NCBI RefSeq assembly: GCF_900120375.1
Contig: NZ_LT635480.1
Coordinates: 248,001 to 312,000, forward strand
Length of the DNA: 64,000 bases
Reading direction: 5' to 3'
Source of the DNA: Ndongobacter massiliensis
GTDB lineage: Bacteria; Bacillota; Clostridia; Tissierellales; Peptoniphilaceae
The position numbers and the translations under genes were made by a program. Below are positions 16,379-25,080 of the stretch, piece after piece; the first letter of the stretch is position 1; every line of letters begins with the position of its first letter. The notes beneath the pieces were generated by a model, which was not told the DNA's origin, did no database searches, and saw only the letters and a list, made by a program, of their open reading frames with translations.

Positions 16379-16460
16379 TTGATACATTTTAACGGCACAG
16401 CCGCTTAGGGTACGAAACTCATACGCAGGGGTACGAAAAATAGGTATGGGGGGCACGAAA
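16379..16460. repeat. Junction motif copy 2: TTTGATACA plus three GGGTACGAAA iterons
   Basis: TTTGATACATTTTAACG is followed by GGGTACGAAA at 16408-16417 and 16429-16438 and GGGCACGAAA at 16451-16460, spaced 21 and 22 bp, about two helical turns. The inverse of TTTGATACA is also present at 16337-16345. Helically phased iterons suggest a binding array such as a plasmid or ICE replication region, but no rep gene is adjacent. The 16132-16623 gap otherwise contains only the promoter/operator described next. Confidence 0.6.
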
Positions 16461-16544
16461 ACAATTCGATAGGAAAAATAGCATCCCGATCATATAAAAT
16501 CAGGCCTTCTTCTGGTCATAATTATTGACGTAAAAATATTTCTC

Positions 16545-16595
16545 TTGACAGATAGCAACAGCTGGGTGTAATATTTAGATAACTTAGTTATCTAA
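16545..16595 (+). promoter_or_regulatory. Promoter and TetR operator 1
   Basis: TTGACA (16545-16550) and TAATAT (16569-16574), spacer 18 bp. The operator 16575-16595 is a perfect palindrome with 10-bp arms (TTAGATAACT-T-AGTTATCTAA) beginning right after the -10. A TetR gene follows, so autorepression is inferred. Confidence 0.85.
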
Positions 16596-16623
16596 GCAAG
16601 AACTATTTTTGATGGGAGGATCT

Positions 16624-17262
16624 ATGACTACAGGTAATTTTGAAGAAACTCATGCCAACATACTAAAAAGTGGTCTGGATGCCTTCTTGGAGGAAGGCTA
16701 TGAAAAAGCAAATTTGAGAAGAATTTGTAAATCAGCTGGCGTGACAACAGGAGCTTTCTATAAGCATTTTACAGATAAGGAAGATTTGTTTGCAAAGTTG
16801 GTAGAGCCTTTAGCAGATAAGATCAATGAAATTTATAACTACTACGAAAAAGAAAGTTTTTCCACCTACGGCACGGAGTTTCCCATTCCCAAAGAAAAAA
16901 TCTTAAAAGTTCTTGAACTCAAACAAGAAGGGACGCTTAAAAGTGTTGAGTTTTTCTATGCACATAAAGATATCTTTGAGCTTCTTATTTTTAAATCCTA
17001 TGGCACAAAGTATGAGCATTTCTTAGATAAACTCATCGAAATTGAGGATCGTAATGACTGGTCGATTTTAGAGATGATCCATGGGAAAGAAAACGCGGAT
17101 TCCATTATGACCAAGCAAAGTGTCCATATCATCAATCATGCATTTTTCAACGCCATCTCTGAACTCGTTGTACACGCATCCGATAAAGAACAGCTTCTCA
17201 GTATGGCAAAGACGATGTCTAATTTTTTCAATGCGGGTTGGGAAAAGTACCGCAGCCCGTAG
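16624..17262 (+). CDS. TetR-family repressor of the ABC/ECF operon
   Basis: 212 aa. TetR HTH at residues ~10-55 (ANILKSGLDAFLEEGYEKAN, RRICKSAGVTTGAFYKHFTDKEDLF). The ATG at 16624 follows GGGAGGA and is preferred over an upstream ATG at 16609. Two matching operators flank the gene (16575-16595 and 17282-17302), so it likely controls itself and the transporter operon downstream. The inducer is unknown. Confidence 0.92.
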   Translation: MTTGNFEETHANILKSGLDAFLEEGYEKANLRRICKSAGVTTGAFYKHFTDKEDLFAKLVEPLADKINEIYNYYEKESFSTYGTEFPIPKEKILKVLELKQEGTLKSVEFFYAHKDIFELLIFKSYGTKYEHFLDKLIEIEDRNDWSILEMIHGKENADSIMTKQSVHIINHAFFNAISELVVHASDKEQLLSMAKTMSNFFNAGWEKYRSP

Positions 17263-17281
17263 CTCTATATTTTTTTATCCA

Positions 17282-17302
17282 AGAGATGACTTAGTTATCT
17301 AA
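17282..17302 (+). promoter_or_regulatory. TetR operator 2
   Basis: Matches operator 1 at 18 of 21 positions, including an unbroken run of 14 bases (ACTTAGTTATCTAA). It lies between the tetR stop and the first transporter gene, 35 bp before the ATG at 17337. This indicates separate control of the transporter operon. Confidence 0.8.
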
Positions 17303-17336
17303 TTTGCTTTATATGTGATCGTGAGGAGGTAAAAAC

Positions 17337-19082
17337 ATGAAAAAACAAAGTCCCATAAAGCGTCTGTGGGAACTGGCTGCCAGTCAGCACGCCGGACTAA
17401 AACTCTCTGTGAGTCTTGCGGTACTTGGAGTTTTAGGTGGTATCGTTCCCTACGTGGTTGCGGGACAGGTTCTGACAAACTTATTTAATGGTGTGACAGA
17501 CTTCAGTGCTTATATGAAAGCCTGCGTTGTCGGGCTTTTAGGCTATGCCGTGAAATCCGTTCTATATTCACTGTCGCTTTCCGTTTCCCATAAAGCCACT
17601 TTTGAACTTTTACAGGAACTGCGCGAAAAAATGCTGCACAAGCTTCCAAAACTCTCGCTGGGGAAAGTAACAGCGACACCCAGCGGTGAATGGAAGCAGC
17701 TCATTGTAGATCAGGTGGAAAGTTTGGAGCGTCCGGTTGCTCATCTTATTCCGGAAATGACGGCAAATATGGTGGGGCCGCTCTGTATTTTGATTTATCT
17801 CATTGTACTGGACTGGCGCATGGCACTGTTATCTTTGGTATCCATTCCGATCGGAATGTTTTTTATGAGTATCATTATGAAAAGCTACGGCAAGCAATAT
17901 GCCGGCTCGGTCCAGGTTGGCGCTCAGATGAATGCCGCTATTGCGGAATATGCCGGAGGCATTGAAGTTATTAAAGCTTTCAATCAAGGAGAGAGCAGCT
18001 ATCACAAGTTTTCCGAGAAAATTCTCGCAAATGCCCAATACTACTACGACTGGATGAAAAGCGTTCAGTTCTTAATGTCGCTGTCTAAATCGATACTTCC
18101 TACAACGCTGCTTGCTGTTTTGCCGGCAGGATATCTTTTTTATCAAAGTGGAAGTTTGGACGGAGGCACATTTTTGACGACGGTGATCCTCTCTTTCTCC
18201 CTTTCGGGCCTTTTGATGGCTGCCATGAATTTTGTGGACAGTTTGGCTCGGGTGGGAACGGTTGTCGGTCAGATTGATGCGCTCTTAGCTGCCGAAGAGC
18301 AGCAGCATGAAAAACACCCGTTATCGTTCAACAAACACGACATTGTTCTTGATCATGTTTCTTTTTCCTATGAATCCGGTGAAGATGCCAAAGAAATTAT
18401 TCATGATGTTTCTTTAAGCATAAAAGACGGGAGCTTTAATGCATTTGTAGGTCCATCCGGCGGCGGCAAATCGACCTTAGCAAAACTGATAGCCGGCTAT
18501 TGGGATGTGGAAAAAGGAAGCATCGCTATCGGTGGCATCAATGCGAAAAAGGTTCCCTTAGAACAACTCTATAACAGCGTTTCCTTTGTATCTCAGGATA
18601 ATTTTCTCTTTAACGAAAGCATTCGCAACAACATTCGCATGGGTTGCTTGAGTGCTACGGATGAAGACGTGGAGCACATTGCGAAGCTCTCGGGCTGTCA
18701 TGACTTTATTGAGAATCTGGAAAACGGTTATGACACGATTGCAGGAGAAGGAGGCACTCATCTTTCCGGAGGTGAGCGTCAGCGGATTTCTATTGCGCGC
18801 GCCATGCTTAAAAACGCCCCGATTGTCATTTTCGACGAAGCAACAGCATACATTGATCCCGAGAATGAAGTGCTGATGCAGCAAGCACTGGGACAACTTG
18901 TTGCGGGGAAGACCGTTATCGCAATCGCTCATAGACTTTCCACCATCACGGGAGCCGATCAAATCTTCGTCATAGAAGAAGGAAAAATCGAAAATCATGG
19001 CACACATCAAGAGCTGCTTGAAAAGTCAAAGCTCTATCAAAGTATGTGGCTTGCTCATGTAGGCGCGAAAGGAGGCAAATAA
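17337..19082 (+). CDS. Exporter-type ABC half-transporter (TMD-NBD), first of a pair
   Basis: 581 aa. Six-helix membrane domain at residues ~20-310 and a nucleotide-binding domain at ~335-575: Walker A GPSGGGKST, signature LSGGERQRISIARAM, Walker B IVIFDEATAYIDPE. It forms a heterodimer with the product of the next gene (1-bp gap). Most proteins of this fold export drugs or lipids, but the YbtPQ/IrtAB subgroup imports siderophores. The ECF genes in the same operon make import of an iron chelate plausible (inference). Confidence 0.92.
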   Translation: MKKQSPIKRLWELAASQHAGLKLSVSLAVLGVLGGIVPYVVAGQVLTNLFNGVTDFSAYMKACVVGLLGYAVKSVLYSLSLSVSHKATFELLQELREKMLHKLPKLSLGKVTATPSGEWKQLIVDQVESLERPVAHLIPEMTANMVGPLCILIYLIVLDWRMALLSLVSIPIGMFFMSIIMKSYGKQYAGSVQVGAQMNAAIAEYAGGIEVIKAFNQGESSYHKFSEKILANAQYYYDWMKSVQFLMSLSKSILPTTLLAVLPAGYLFYQSGSLDGGTFLTTVILSFSLSGLLMAAMNFVDSLARVGTVVGQIDALLAAEEQQHEKHPLSFNKHDIVLDHVSFSYESGEDAKEIIHDVSLSIKDGSFNAFVGPSGGGKSTLAKLIAGYWDVEKGSIAIGGINAKKVPLEQLYNSVSFVSQDNFLFNESIRNNIRMGCLSATDEDVEHIAKLSGCHDFIENLENGYDTIAGEGGTHLSGGERQRISIARAMLKNAPIVIFDEATAYIDPENEVLMQQALGQLVAGKTVIAIAHRLSTITGADQIFVIEEGKIENHGTHQELLEKSKLYQSMWLAHVGAKGGK

Positions 19083-19083
19083 C

Positions 19084-20814
19084 ATGTTGAACGCACTGAA
19101 AAAAATAGGACATTTTGCCGGAGAGGAACAGGGTAATATTAGAAAGTCCATCGCCGTTTCCTTTCTTTTTGCCATTTTCTATATGTTTCAAATTGGTGCT
19201 GTTTACTTTGTCATCTTAGGGATGCTGGGAAAAGATATCGGCATAAACCCTGCTCTTTTGGCACTCCTTTTTCTCCTTATCAGCATCTTCGGACGTGCTC
19301 TTACCAACTACTTTGCTCAGCTCGAGCAAACGCATGCCGGCTACTTCATGGTGGCTCGGCAGAGACTTGCGGTCGCAAACAAAATGAAGACCGTGCCTAT
19401 GGGCTATTTTGATGAAGCAAACACCGGCAATATTGTAGGAACGCTTACTACGGTTCTCGGTGATGTAGAAAACACAGCTCCGGTTGTGCTGATCAATATC
19501 ATGGGAGGCTTTCTCAATGCTTTTGTGTTTACTTTAATAACCTTGATCTGGGATTGGCGTATCGGTCTCATCGTTATTGTCGGTACACTGATTTATTTGT
19601 GGGTTACCTCGGCGATGGAGAAAAAGACGGCACACCTTGCACCGAAACGCCAAGAAGCGCAAGCAGAACTGGTGGAAGCCGTCCTTGAACAGATTAAGGG
19701 AATGTCCATTATTAAATCCTTTAATCTGACAGGGAAAGGTGATAAAAAGGTTCATGCGGCAATTCGTCGTAACAAGAAGACCAACCTTGCTATTGAAAAA
19801 ATGTTTACGCCTTACAATATGGCCCAGGATTTTGTGCTAAAGCTCTTTAGCATTTTGATTATCGTTGCAGCTATTTACCTTTACGTGCAAGGAACTATGC
19901 TTCCGGAAAATGCTCTGATGTCCGTTATCATTTCCTTTATGATTTTTGCCCAGATTGATTCCGCCGGTTCATCTATGGCTGTTTTGCGTGTGGTATCCAG
20001 TTCTATTGATCAGGTAGAAAACCTAAAACAGATGCCGGTTATGGATATTCATGGTGAAGACATCCGTCCGAAAAAAGCCTCCATAAAGGTAGCAAATATT
20101 GACTTTTCGTATGGAAGCAAAGAAATTTTGCATGATGTAAGCTTTACCGTTCCGGAAAAAACAACCACGGCCATCGTAGGCCCTTCTGGATCCGGGAAAA
20201 CAACGGTTTGTAATTTAATTGCCCGTTTCTGGGATGTCAATGCAGGAAGCATCAAAATTGGAGGACATGATATTCGGGACTATACGTTGACCTCTTTGAT
20301 GGATCAGATCTCTATGGTGTTCCAAAGCGTCTATTTGTTCCAAGACACCATTGAAAACAATATCAAATTTGGAAACATGAATGCCACGCATGAAGAAGTC
20401 GTTCAAGCTGCTCAAAAAGCAGCTTGCCATGATTTTATCATGAGTCTGCCGGAAGGCTATAAAACGGTAATCGGAGAAGGCGGTGCATCTCTTTCCGGCG
20501 GTGAAAAACAGCGTATCTCTATTGCAAGAGCCATCCTCAAAGATGCGCCCATCATCATATTCGATGAAGCAACAGCCAATGTCGATCCGGAAAACGAAGA
20601 TAAGCTTCAGCAGGCTATGAACAGCTTAATGAAAGATAAAACCATCATTATGATTGCTCATCGCTTGAAAACAGTTGAAAACGCCGATCAAATTTTAGTG
20701 ATTGATGAAGGCAAAGTAGTGGCGAGTGGCACACATAACGAACTTGCCGCCAAAGACGGTATTTATTCCAGGTTCCTTCAGGCTCGGAAAACGGCTGAGT
20801 CTTGGAAGATATAA
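19084..20814 (+). CDS. Exporter-type ABC half-transporter (TMD-NBD), second of a pair
   Basis: 576 aa, the partner of the preceding gene. Membrane domain in the first ~310 residues. Walker A GPSGSGKTT, signature LSGGEKQRISIARAI, Walker B IIIFDEATANVDPE. Both ATP sites of the heterodimer therefore look complete. The DEATA plus DPENE Walker B ending is shared by both partners, which suggests they arose by duplication. Confidence 0.92.
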   Translation: MLNALKKIGHFAGEEQGNIRKSIAVSFLFAIFYMFQIGAVYFVILGMLGKDIGINPALLALLFLLISIFGRALTNYFAQLEQTHAGYFMVARQRLAVANKMKTVPMGYFDEANTGNIVGTLTTVLGDVENTAPVVLINIMGGFLNAFVFTLITLIWDWRIGLIVIVGTLIYLWVTSAMEKKTAHLAPKRQEAQAELVEAVLEQIKGMSIIKSFNLTGKGDKKVHAAIRRNKKTNLAIEKMFTPYNMAQDFVLKLFSILIIVAAIYLYVQGTMLPENALMSVIISFMIFAQIDSAGSSMAVLRVVSSSIDQVENLKQMPVMDIHGEDIRPKKASIKVANIDFSYGSKEILHDVSFTVPEKTTTAIVGPSGSGKTTVCNLIARFWDVNAGSIKIGGHDIRDYTLTSLMDQISMVFQSVYLFQDTIENNIKFGNMNATHEEVVQAAQKAACHDFIMSLPEGYKTVIGEGGASLSGGEKQRISIARAILKDAPIIIFDEATANVDPENEDKLQQAMNSLMKDKTIIMIAHRLKTVENADQILVIDEGKVVASGTHNELAAKDGIYSRFLQARKTAESWKI

Positions 20815-20835
20815 AAAGCATTTAAGGAGGATTTT

Positions 20836-21417
20836 ATGAAACTTAAAAATGTGGTACAAATTGCAGTGCTTGGAGTCATTGGCTTTGTTCTGGCTATGGG
20901 CATCGGTATGCTGACGGGACTTTTAGGCGTGGTTTCACTTTATGTATCCGCAGGATTTGGCGCTTTCTTTGTCGCGCCGGTCTATGTCATCATGGCACGC
21001 AAGGTGCAAAAGCGAGGTGCATCGTTTCTCTTTTGGCTGATTATCGGTCTCTTATACATTGCAATGGGCTATTGGATTGCAACACCGATTTGTGTTGTTG
21101 CCGGTATCATAGCTGAACTGATTGTAGGTGATTACAGCAATAAAAACCGTATTGCCATGGCTTTCAGCGCATCAATGTTTATTTACGCCATGCATCCGAT
21201 TCTATTTGTTGTGTTGTTGGGTGCCGAAAACATTGCACGCTTTGTCAGCAGCATGAGTTTAGAGCAAGCGCAAATGATGGTGGCCAGCTATACCGGAAAT
21301 GTAATAGTGATTTGCGTTTTGGTAAACATTGTTTTGGAGCTTATCGCCGGCCGTTTCGGGCTTTTCATCAATAACAAGTTTTTTGAAAAGAATAGTAAAC
21401 AAAGCAGGCTTAGCTGA
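20836..21417 (+). CDS. MptD-family ECF transporter S component (substrate-binding)
   Basis: 193 aa with about five or six hydrophobic helices (FVLAMGIGMLTGLLG, FLFWLIIGLLYIAMGYWIA, ICVLVNIVLELIAGRFG). The pattern of small and glycine residues fits the MptD/Trep-Strep group of S components, which capture a small ligand in the membrane. AAGGAGG precedes the ATG, and the stop overlaps the next start by one base (TGATG). The ligand is unknown. Confidence 0.8.
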   Translation: MKLKNVVQIAVLGVIGFVLAMGIGMLTGLLGVVSLYVSAGFGAFFVAPVYVIMARKVQKRGASFLFWLIIGLLYIAMGYWIATPICVVAGIIAELIVGDYSNKNRIAMAFSASMFIYAMHPILFVVLLGAENIARFVSSMSLEQAQMMVASYTGNVIVICVLVNIVLELIAGRFGLFINNKFFEKNSKQSRLS

Positions 21418-22115
21418 TGATAAAGGAATCAGCTCTAAAGAAAAAGAAGGAAGGACAGCTGCATCCGTTTACGCTCTTCGCGCTTACGATTCTGGTGTCC
21501 TTCCAGGTCTTTTTTGGCAATCAAACGGTCTATTGGGCAGTGCTTATTCTGACGTTGTTGATTGCTTTAAATGCCTCGACAGGTCTCTTCCTTAGACAGA
21601 TTATTGTCTTTTCTGTTTCCTATGGCATGATGTATCTTTTGGCCTTCGCTGATTTGGGATATGTCACAGGCATTTTTATAGGACTTTTTGCACTCATTGC
21701 CCGCTTCATACCGATCTTTAATATTGGCATTGTGTTGATTCTTACCAGCCCATCAAAAATCTTAGCCTGTTTTCGCAAGCTTCATATGCCCAACACCGTT
21801 AGTGTAGCCATGATTGCAGCTTTGCGTTTTATGGATGAAATTGGCCTGCGCTTGCATGAGATTCGAAACGGTATGAAAATCCGCGGCTTTCATGCTTCCC
21901 TTTTGCATCCCGTCCGCACTTTTGAGCTGTACTTTGTTCCTTTGGTATATAAGTGTCTGCATGTCAGCGAAACGCTTGTCTCTTCAATTATTGCCAAAGG
22001 TATCGAGTATGAAGGAGAAAAAACCAGTTATTATGATATGCGCTTTAAATTCGCAGATGGCATCAGCCTGTTTGCCGGTGTGGCGCTTTTGGGAGTTGCA
22101 CTATGGACATCATGA
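21417..22115 (+). CDS. ECF transporter transmembrane T component (EcfT/CbiQ family)
   Basis: 232 aa. N-terminal membrane helices (residues ~20-110), then the cytoplasmic coupling region characteristic of CbiQ/EcfT (ALRFMDEIGLRLHEIRNGMK, LVSSIIAKGIEYEGEKTSYY). It links the S component to the ATPase. It overlaps its neighbours on both sides by 1 and 13 bp, so it is part of a tightly coupled operon. Confidence 0.88.
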   Translation: MIKESALKKKKEGQLHPFTLFALTILVSFQVFFGNQTVYWAVLILTLLIALNASTGLFLRQIIVFSVSYGMMYLLAFADLGYVTGIFIGLFALIARFIPIFNIGIVLILTSPSKILACFRKLHMPNTVSVAMIAALRFMDEIGLRLHEIRNGMKIRGFHASLLHPVRTFELYFVPLVYKCLHVSETLVSSIIAKGIEYEGEKTSYYDMRFKFADGISLFAGVALLGVALWTS

Positions 22116-23551
22116 AAGTCAATATTGAGCGCTTTACCTATCAAGGAGAAGAAAAGTCATCTTTGCATGCTATTCATTTTGCGATTGCACCGGGAAAACT
22201 GGTCGTACTCACCGGTAATTCCGGCTGCGGAAAAACAACGCTTACCAGAGTGATGAACGGACTCATACCGGATCAGTATGAAGGCACACTGGATGGCAAA
22301 GTCACATTATTGGATCAAAATCTGCATGATTTTAAGACGGGTACCTTGGCTAAGGTCATCGGCAACGTATTTCAAAATCCATCCGATCAATTCTTTACCC
22401 GCAAGGCAGAAGATGAGGTCGCCCTTGTCGGAGAGAACCTCGGCATGCCGCAGGCGGAACTGAGAAAACGGGTGAAAAAAGCTTTTGAGTACATGAGCAT
22501 TGCTCACTTAATGGATAAAAATTTGAATGAACTTTCCGGTGGAGAAAAACAGCGGGTAGCTATTGCCTCTACCTTAGTTTATGACACAAAGATTATTTTC
22601 TTTGATGAGCCTTCAGCTTCCCTTGATCAAGAAGGTATCCGAGATTTGCAAGGCATCCTGAAATTGCTCAAAGCGTCGGGTAGAACCATCATCATCGCCG
22701 AACACCGACTATATTTTTTGGAGGATCTCTACGATAAGCTCTATGTCATGAAAGACGGAACTTTTATCAAAGAATTTGATGCGGGCGAACTGAAATCATC
22801 CGATTGTAAAGACTTGGGACTTCGAGCGATAGATTTTTCCGCACTTGTTCCGCACAACACGACAAAGACAGGTGAGCGTGTTTTTTCTGCGAAGGATGTT
22901 CATGTCTCTGTAGGCAAAAAAGAACTCATCTCGAATTTATCCTTTGACTTACATTCCGATGAAATCATGGGGATTGTCGGCACAAATGGTATCGGAAAAA
23001 GCAGTTTAGGTCGTGTTCTCTGCGGACTTGCCGGCAAGAAGCAAGATATTTCATGGGGAAAAACTCAGCGAGAACGACTGAAAAATGCCTACTACATGAT
23101 GCAGGATGTAGACTACCAGCTGTTTTTTGATACCGTAGAAAACGAGGCGCTCGCGAACGGCAAAAAAATAAGCGATGCTTATTTGGCAGAGGTCTCTTGG
23201 ATCATTAAGCATATTGATCTTTGGAATAAACGCAGCGAGCATCCGCAAAACTTATCCGGCGGGCAAAAGCAAAGGCTGGCTCTCGCCAATGCTTTTTTGA
23301 GTGAAAAGCAAATTCTTATTTTGGATGAGCCGACCAGCGGTTTGGATTACATGCACATGGATAAAATCGCCGAGCTTATCTTTGAACTTGCCAAAGGTCG
23401 CCCGACACTTATTATTACGCATGACATTGAACTATTACTGAAAGTCTGCCGGACGGTCCTTCTGATCAAACAAGATGGATATGAGAAACTTGATTTACAG
23501 ACGGCAGAATATCATAAGCTCATTTCTTATTTTGATCAGATGATGAAATAA
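22103..23551 (+). CDS. ECF transporter ATPase, two fused ATP-binding domains
   Basis: 482 aa carrying two ABC domains. First: Walker A GNSGCGKTT, signature LSGGEKQRVAIAS, Walker B IIFFDEPSASLD. Second: GTNGIGKSS, LSGGQKQRLALAN, ILILDEPTSGLD. It replaces separate EcfA1 and EcfA2. The ATG at 22103 (GGGAG 7 bp upstream) is preferred over the ATG at 22112. It ends the operon; a hairpin and an oppositely oriented recombinase remnant follow at once. Confidence 0.92.
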   Translation: MDIMKVNIERFTYQGEEKSSLHAIHFAIAPGKLVVLTGNSGCGKTTLTRVMNGLIPDQYEGTLDGKVTLLDQNLHDFKTGTLAKVIGNVFQNPSDQFFTRKAEDEVALVGENLGMPQAELRKRVKKAFEYMSIAHLMDKNLNELSGGEKQRVAIASTLVYDTKIIFFDEPSASLDQEGIRDLQGILKLLKASGRTIIIAEHRLYFLEDLYDKLYVMKDGTFIKEFDAGELKSSDCKDLGLRAIDFSALVPHNTTKTGERVFSAKDVHVSVGKKELISNLSFDLHSDEIMGIVGTNGIGKSSLGRVLCGLAGKKQDISWGKTQRERLKNAYYMMQDVDYQLFFDTVENEALANGKKISDAYLAEVSWIIKHIDLWNKRSEHPQNLSGGQKQRLALANAFLSEKQILILDEPTSGLDYMHMDKIAELIFELAKGRPTLIITHDIELLLKVCRTVLLIKQDGYEKLDLQTAEYHKLISYFDQMMK

Positions 23552-23583
23552 CGGCGGCTAAGAGCAAATCTCGCTGCCGTTTC
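23550..23583 (+). terminator. Probable terminator of the transporter operon
   Basis: AACGGC...GCCGTT arms with additional imperfect pairing (GAG/CTC near the loop), followed by TTCTG. It starts at the ecfA stop codon and overlaps the 3' end of recombinase remnant B. Confidence 0.5.
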
Positions 23584-24934
23584 TGAAGGTTATGCGGATA
23601 TCTTCTTTGCTGAATACCGTGATGTGATCTACAAGAGCACAGAAGCTCTGTTCGTCGAATGTTTGCAGAAGCCTGTCTTGTTTTTGTAGCTGCTTCAGGC
23701 AGAACTTGATATCGACTTTGGTCGCCTGCATCTTTTTGAGCTTTCCTTCGACCTTCGCTAAGGCCGCCTTTTTTTCATTGTAGAAGCGTTCCAGATCTTC
23801 GTACTTTGCTTGGTACTCGCTCTGGTCTTGCGGGATGGCAGCATTTTGGCGGATAAGGTCTTCGATCATCTTGGCACAGACATCCATCTCGCTTTCCAGC
23901 TTGGCTTTTTCGCCTTCCAAGGTGTGAGTATCATAAACGCCTCCGACAATCTCTTGAAAGCTATTAAGAATCTCATCTTTATTCTCTATGAGCTTGTTGG
24001 TCGCAGAAAGGACGGCGGCTTTTAGCTCCTCATCGGTAAGATGCACGCCGTTTTTGCAGGGGGAGTTTTTCTTGCAGTGCCTGTTGCATTGCCAGATAAC
24101 CTGCTTGTATTTGTCGTTGGAATGCCAGACTTTTGAACCGAGCCTTGTTCCGCATTCACCACAGTAGACCTTGCCGGAGAAAAGTCTCACGCCACTGTGC
24201 CTTCCTTTTTCACTTTTGCGTCTTTCCATCTCGCGTTGTACGAGTTCCCACACCTCCGGTTCAATGATGGCTTCGTGGTTTCCGGAGACGTAGTACTGCG
24301 GAATTTCGCCTTCGTTTATCTTGTGCTCTTTGGTAAGAAAGTTCGTGGTAAAGGACTTTTGTAGGAGCGCATCGCCTTTGTATTTTTCGTTGGTAAGGAT
24401 GGATTTGATGTTGCTTGGGTTCCAGCGAGGTTTTCCTGCAGGTGACGGGATACCGTCTTCGGTCAGAGCCTTTGCAATGAGGTGGTAGGTTTTTCCCTGC
24501 AGATACATCGCATAGATACGTTTGACGATTTTTGCTTGTTCGAGGTTGACGACGAGGTTTCCGTCTTTTCCGCGGTCATAGCCTAAAAAACGTTTGAAGG
24601 GCACGGTCACTTTGCCGTCAGCAAAGCGCTTTCTTTGTCCCCAGGTGCAGTTTTCGGATATTGAGCGAGATTCTTCCTGAGCAAGGCTGCTCATGATGCT
24701 AATCAAAAGCTCGCCTTTGGAGTCAAAGGTCCATATATTCTCTTTTTCAAAGAAGCACTCGGTGCCGTGCTCTTTAAGCTTTCGGATGGTGGTTAAGCTG
24801 TCCACGGTATTTCTGGCAAAACGCGAGACCGATTTGGTGACGATAAGATCTATTTTTCCGTCAAGGGCATCTTTGACCATGCGTTTGAAGCCCTCTCGCT
24901 TTTTGGTATTGGTACCGGTGATCCCTTCGTCTAT
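23558..24934 (-). pseudogene. Large serine recombinase, N-terminally truncated (remnant B)
   Basis: Open from IDEGITGTNTKKREGFKRM to FRNGSEICS; the codon before is a stop (TAG, 24935-24937). Half of the catalytic domain including the serine is lost. Bases 23616-24931 match the intact gene at 27257-28572 without any length change and with only about a dozen amino-acid differences, so it is a recent duplicate. The last ~19 codons differ abruptly from that copy. Recombinase domain, zinc ribbon (CGECG...C...C) and coiled coil are intact; catalysis is not possible. Confidence 0.9.
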
Positions 24935-24948
24935 CTAAAAGCCGTCTT

Positions 24949-25006
24949 TGATACAATTTTATTTTTACATTCTTACGGGTTCAAATTCGCTCGGACGGGT
25001 TCAAAT
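24949..25006. repeat. Junction motif copy 3: TTTGATACA plus two GGGTTCAAAT iterons
   Basis: TTTGATACAATTTTA is followed by ACGGGTTCAAAT twice (24975-24986 and 24995-25006, 20 bp apart). Compare 6021-6090 and 16379-16460. It lies between recombinase remnant B and the terminator of the methyltransferase operon. Confidence 0.5.
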
Positions 25007-25032
25007 CCACTTTTTCTTGTTTGAACGAAACA

Positions 25033-25056
25033 GAAAAAGCACCTCCGAAGAGGCGC
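25033..25056 (-). terminator. Terminator of the methyltransferase operon (UUCG tetraloop)
   Basis: On the minus strand GCGCCTC-TTCG-GAGGTGC is followed by TTTTTCTG. A UUCG loop on a seven-pair stem plus T-tract is a textbook intrinsic terminator. Confidence 0.85.
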
Positions 25057-25080
25057 ATGGCAAAGTCCGGTTTAGCAGGC

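Noticed and set aside
16100-16460. A tRNA or tRNA-fragment attachment site for the ICE-like modules
   Set aside because: No cloverleaf or CCA-type acceptor stem seen here or at the other module borders.
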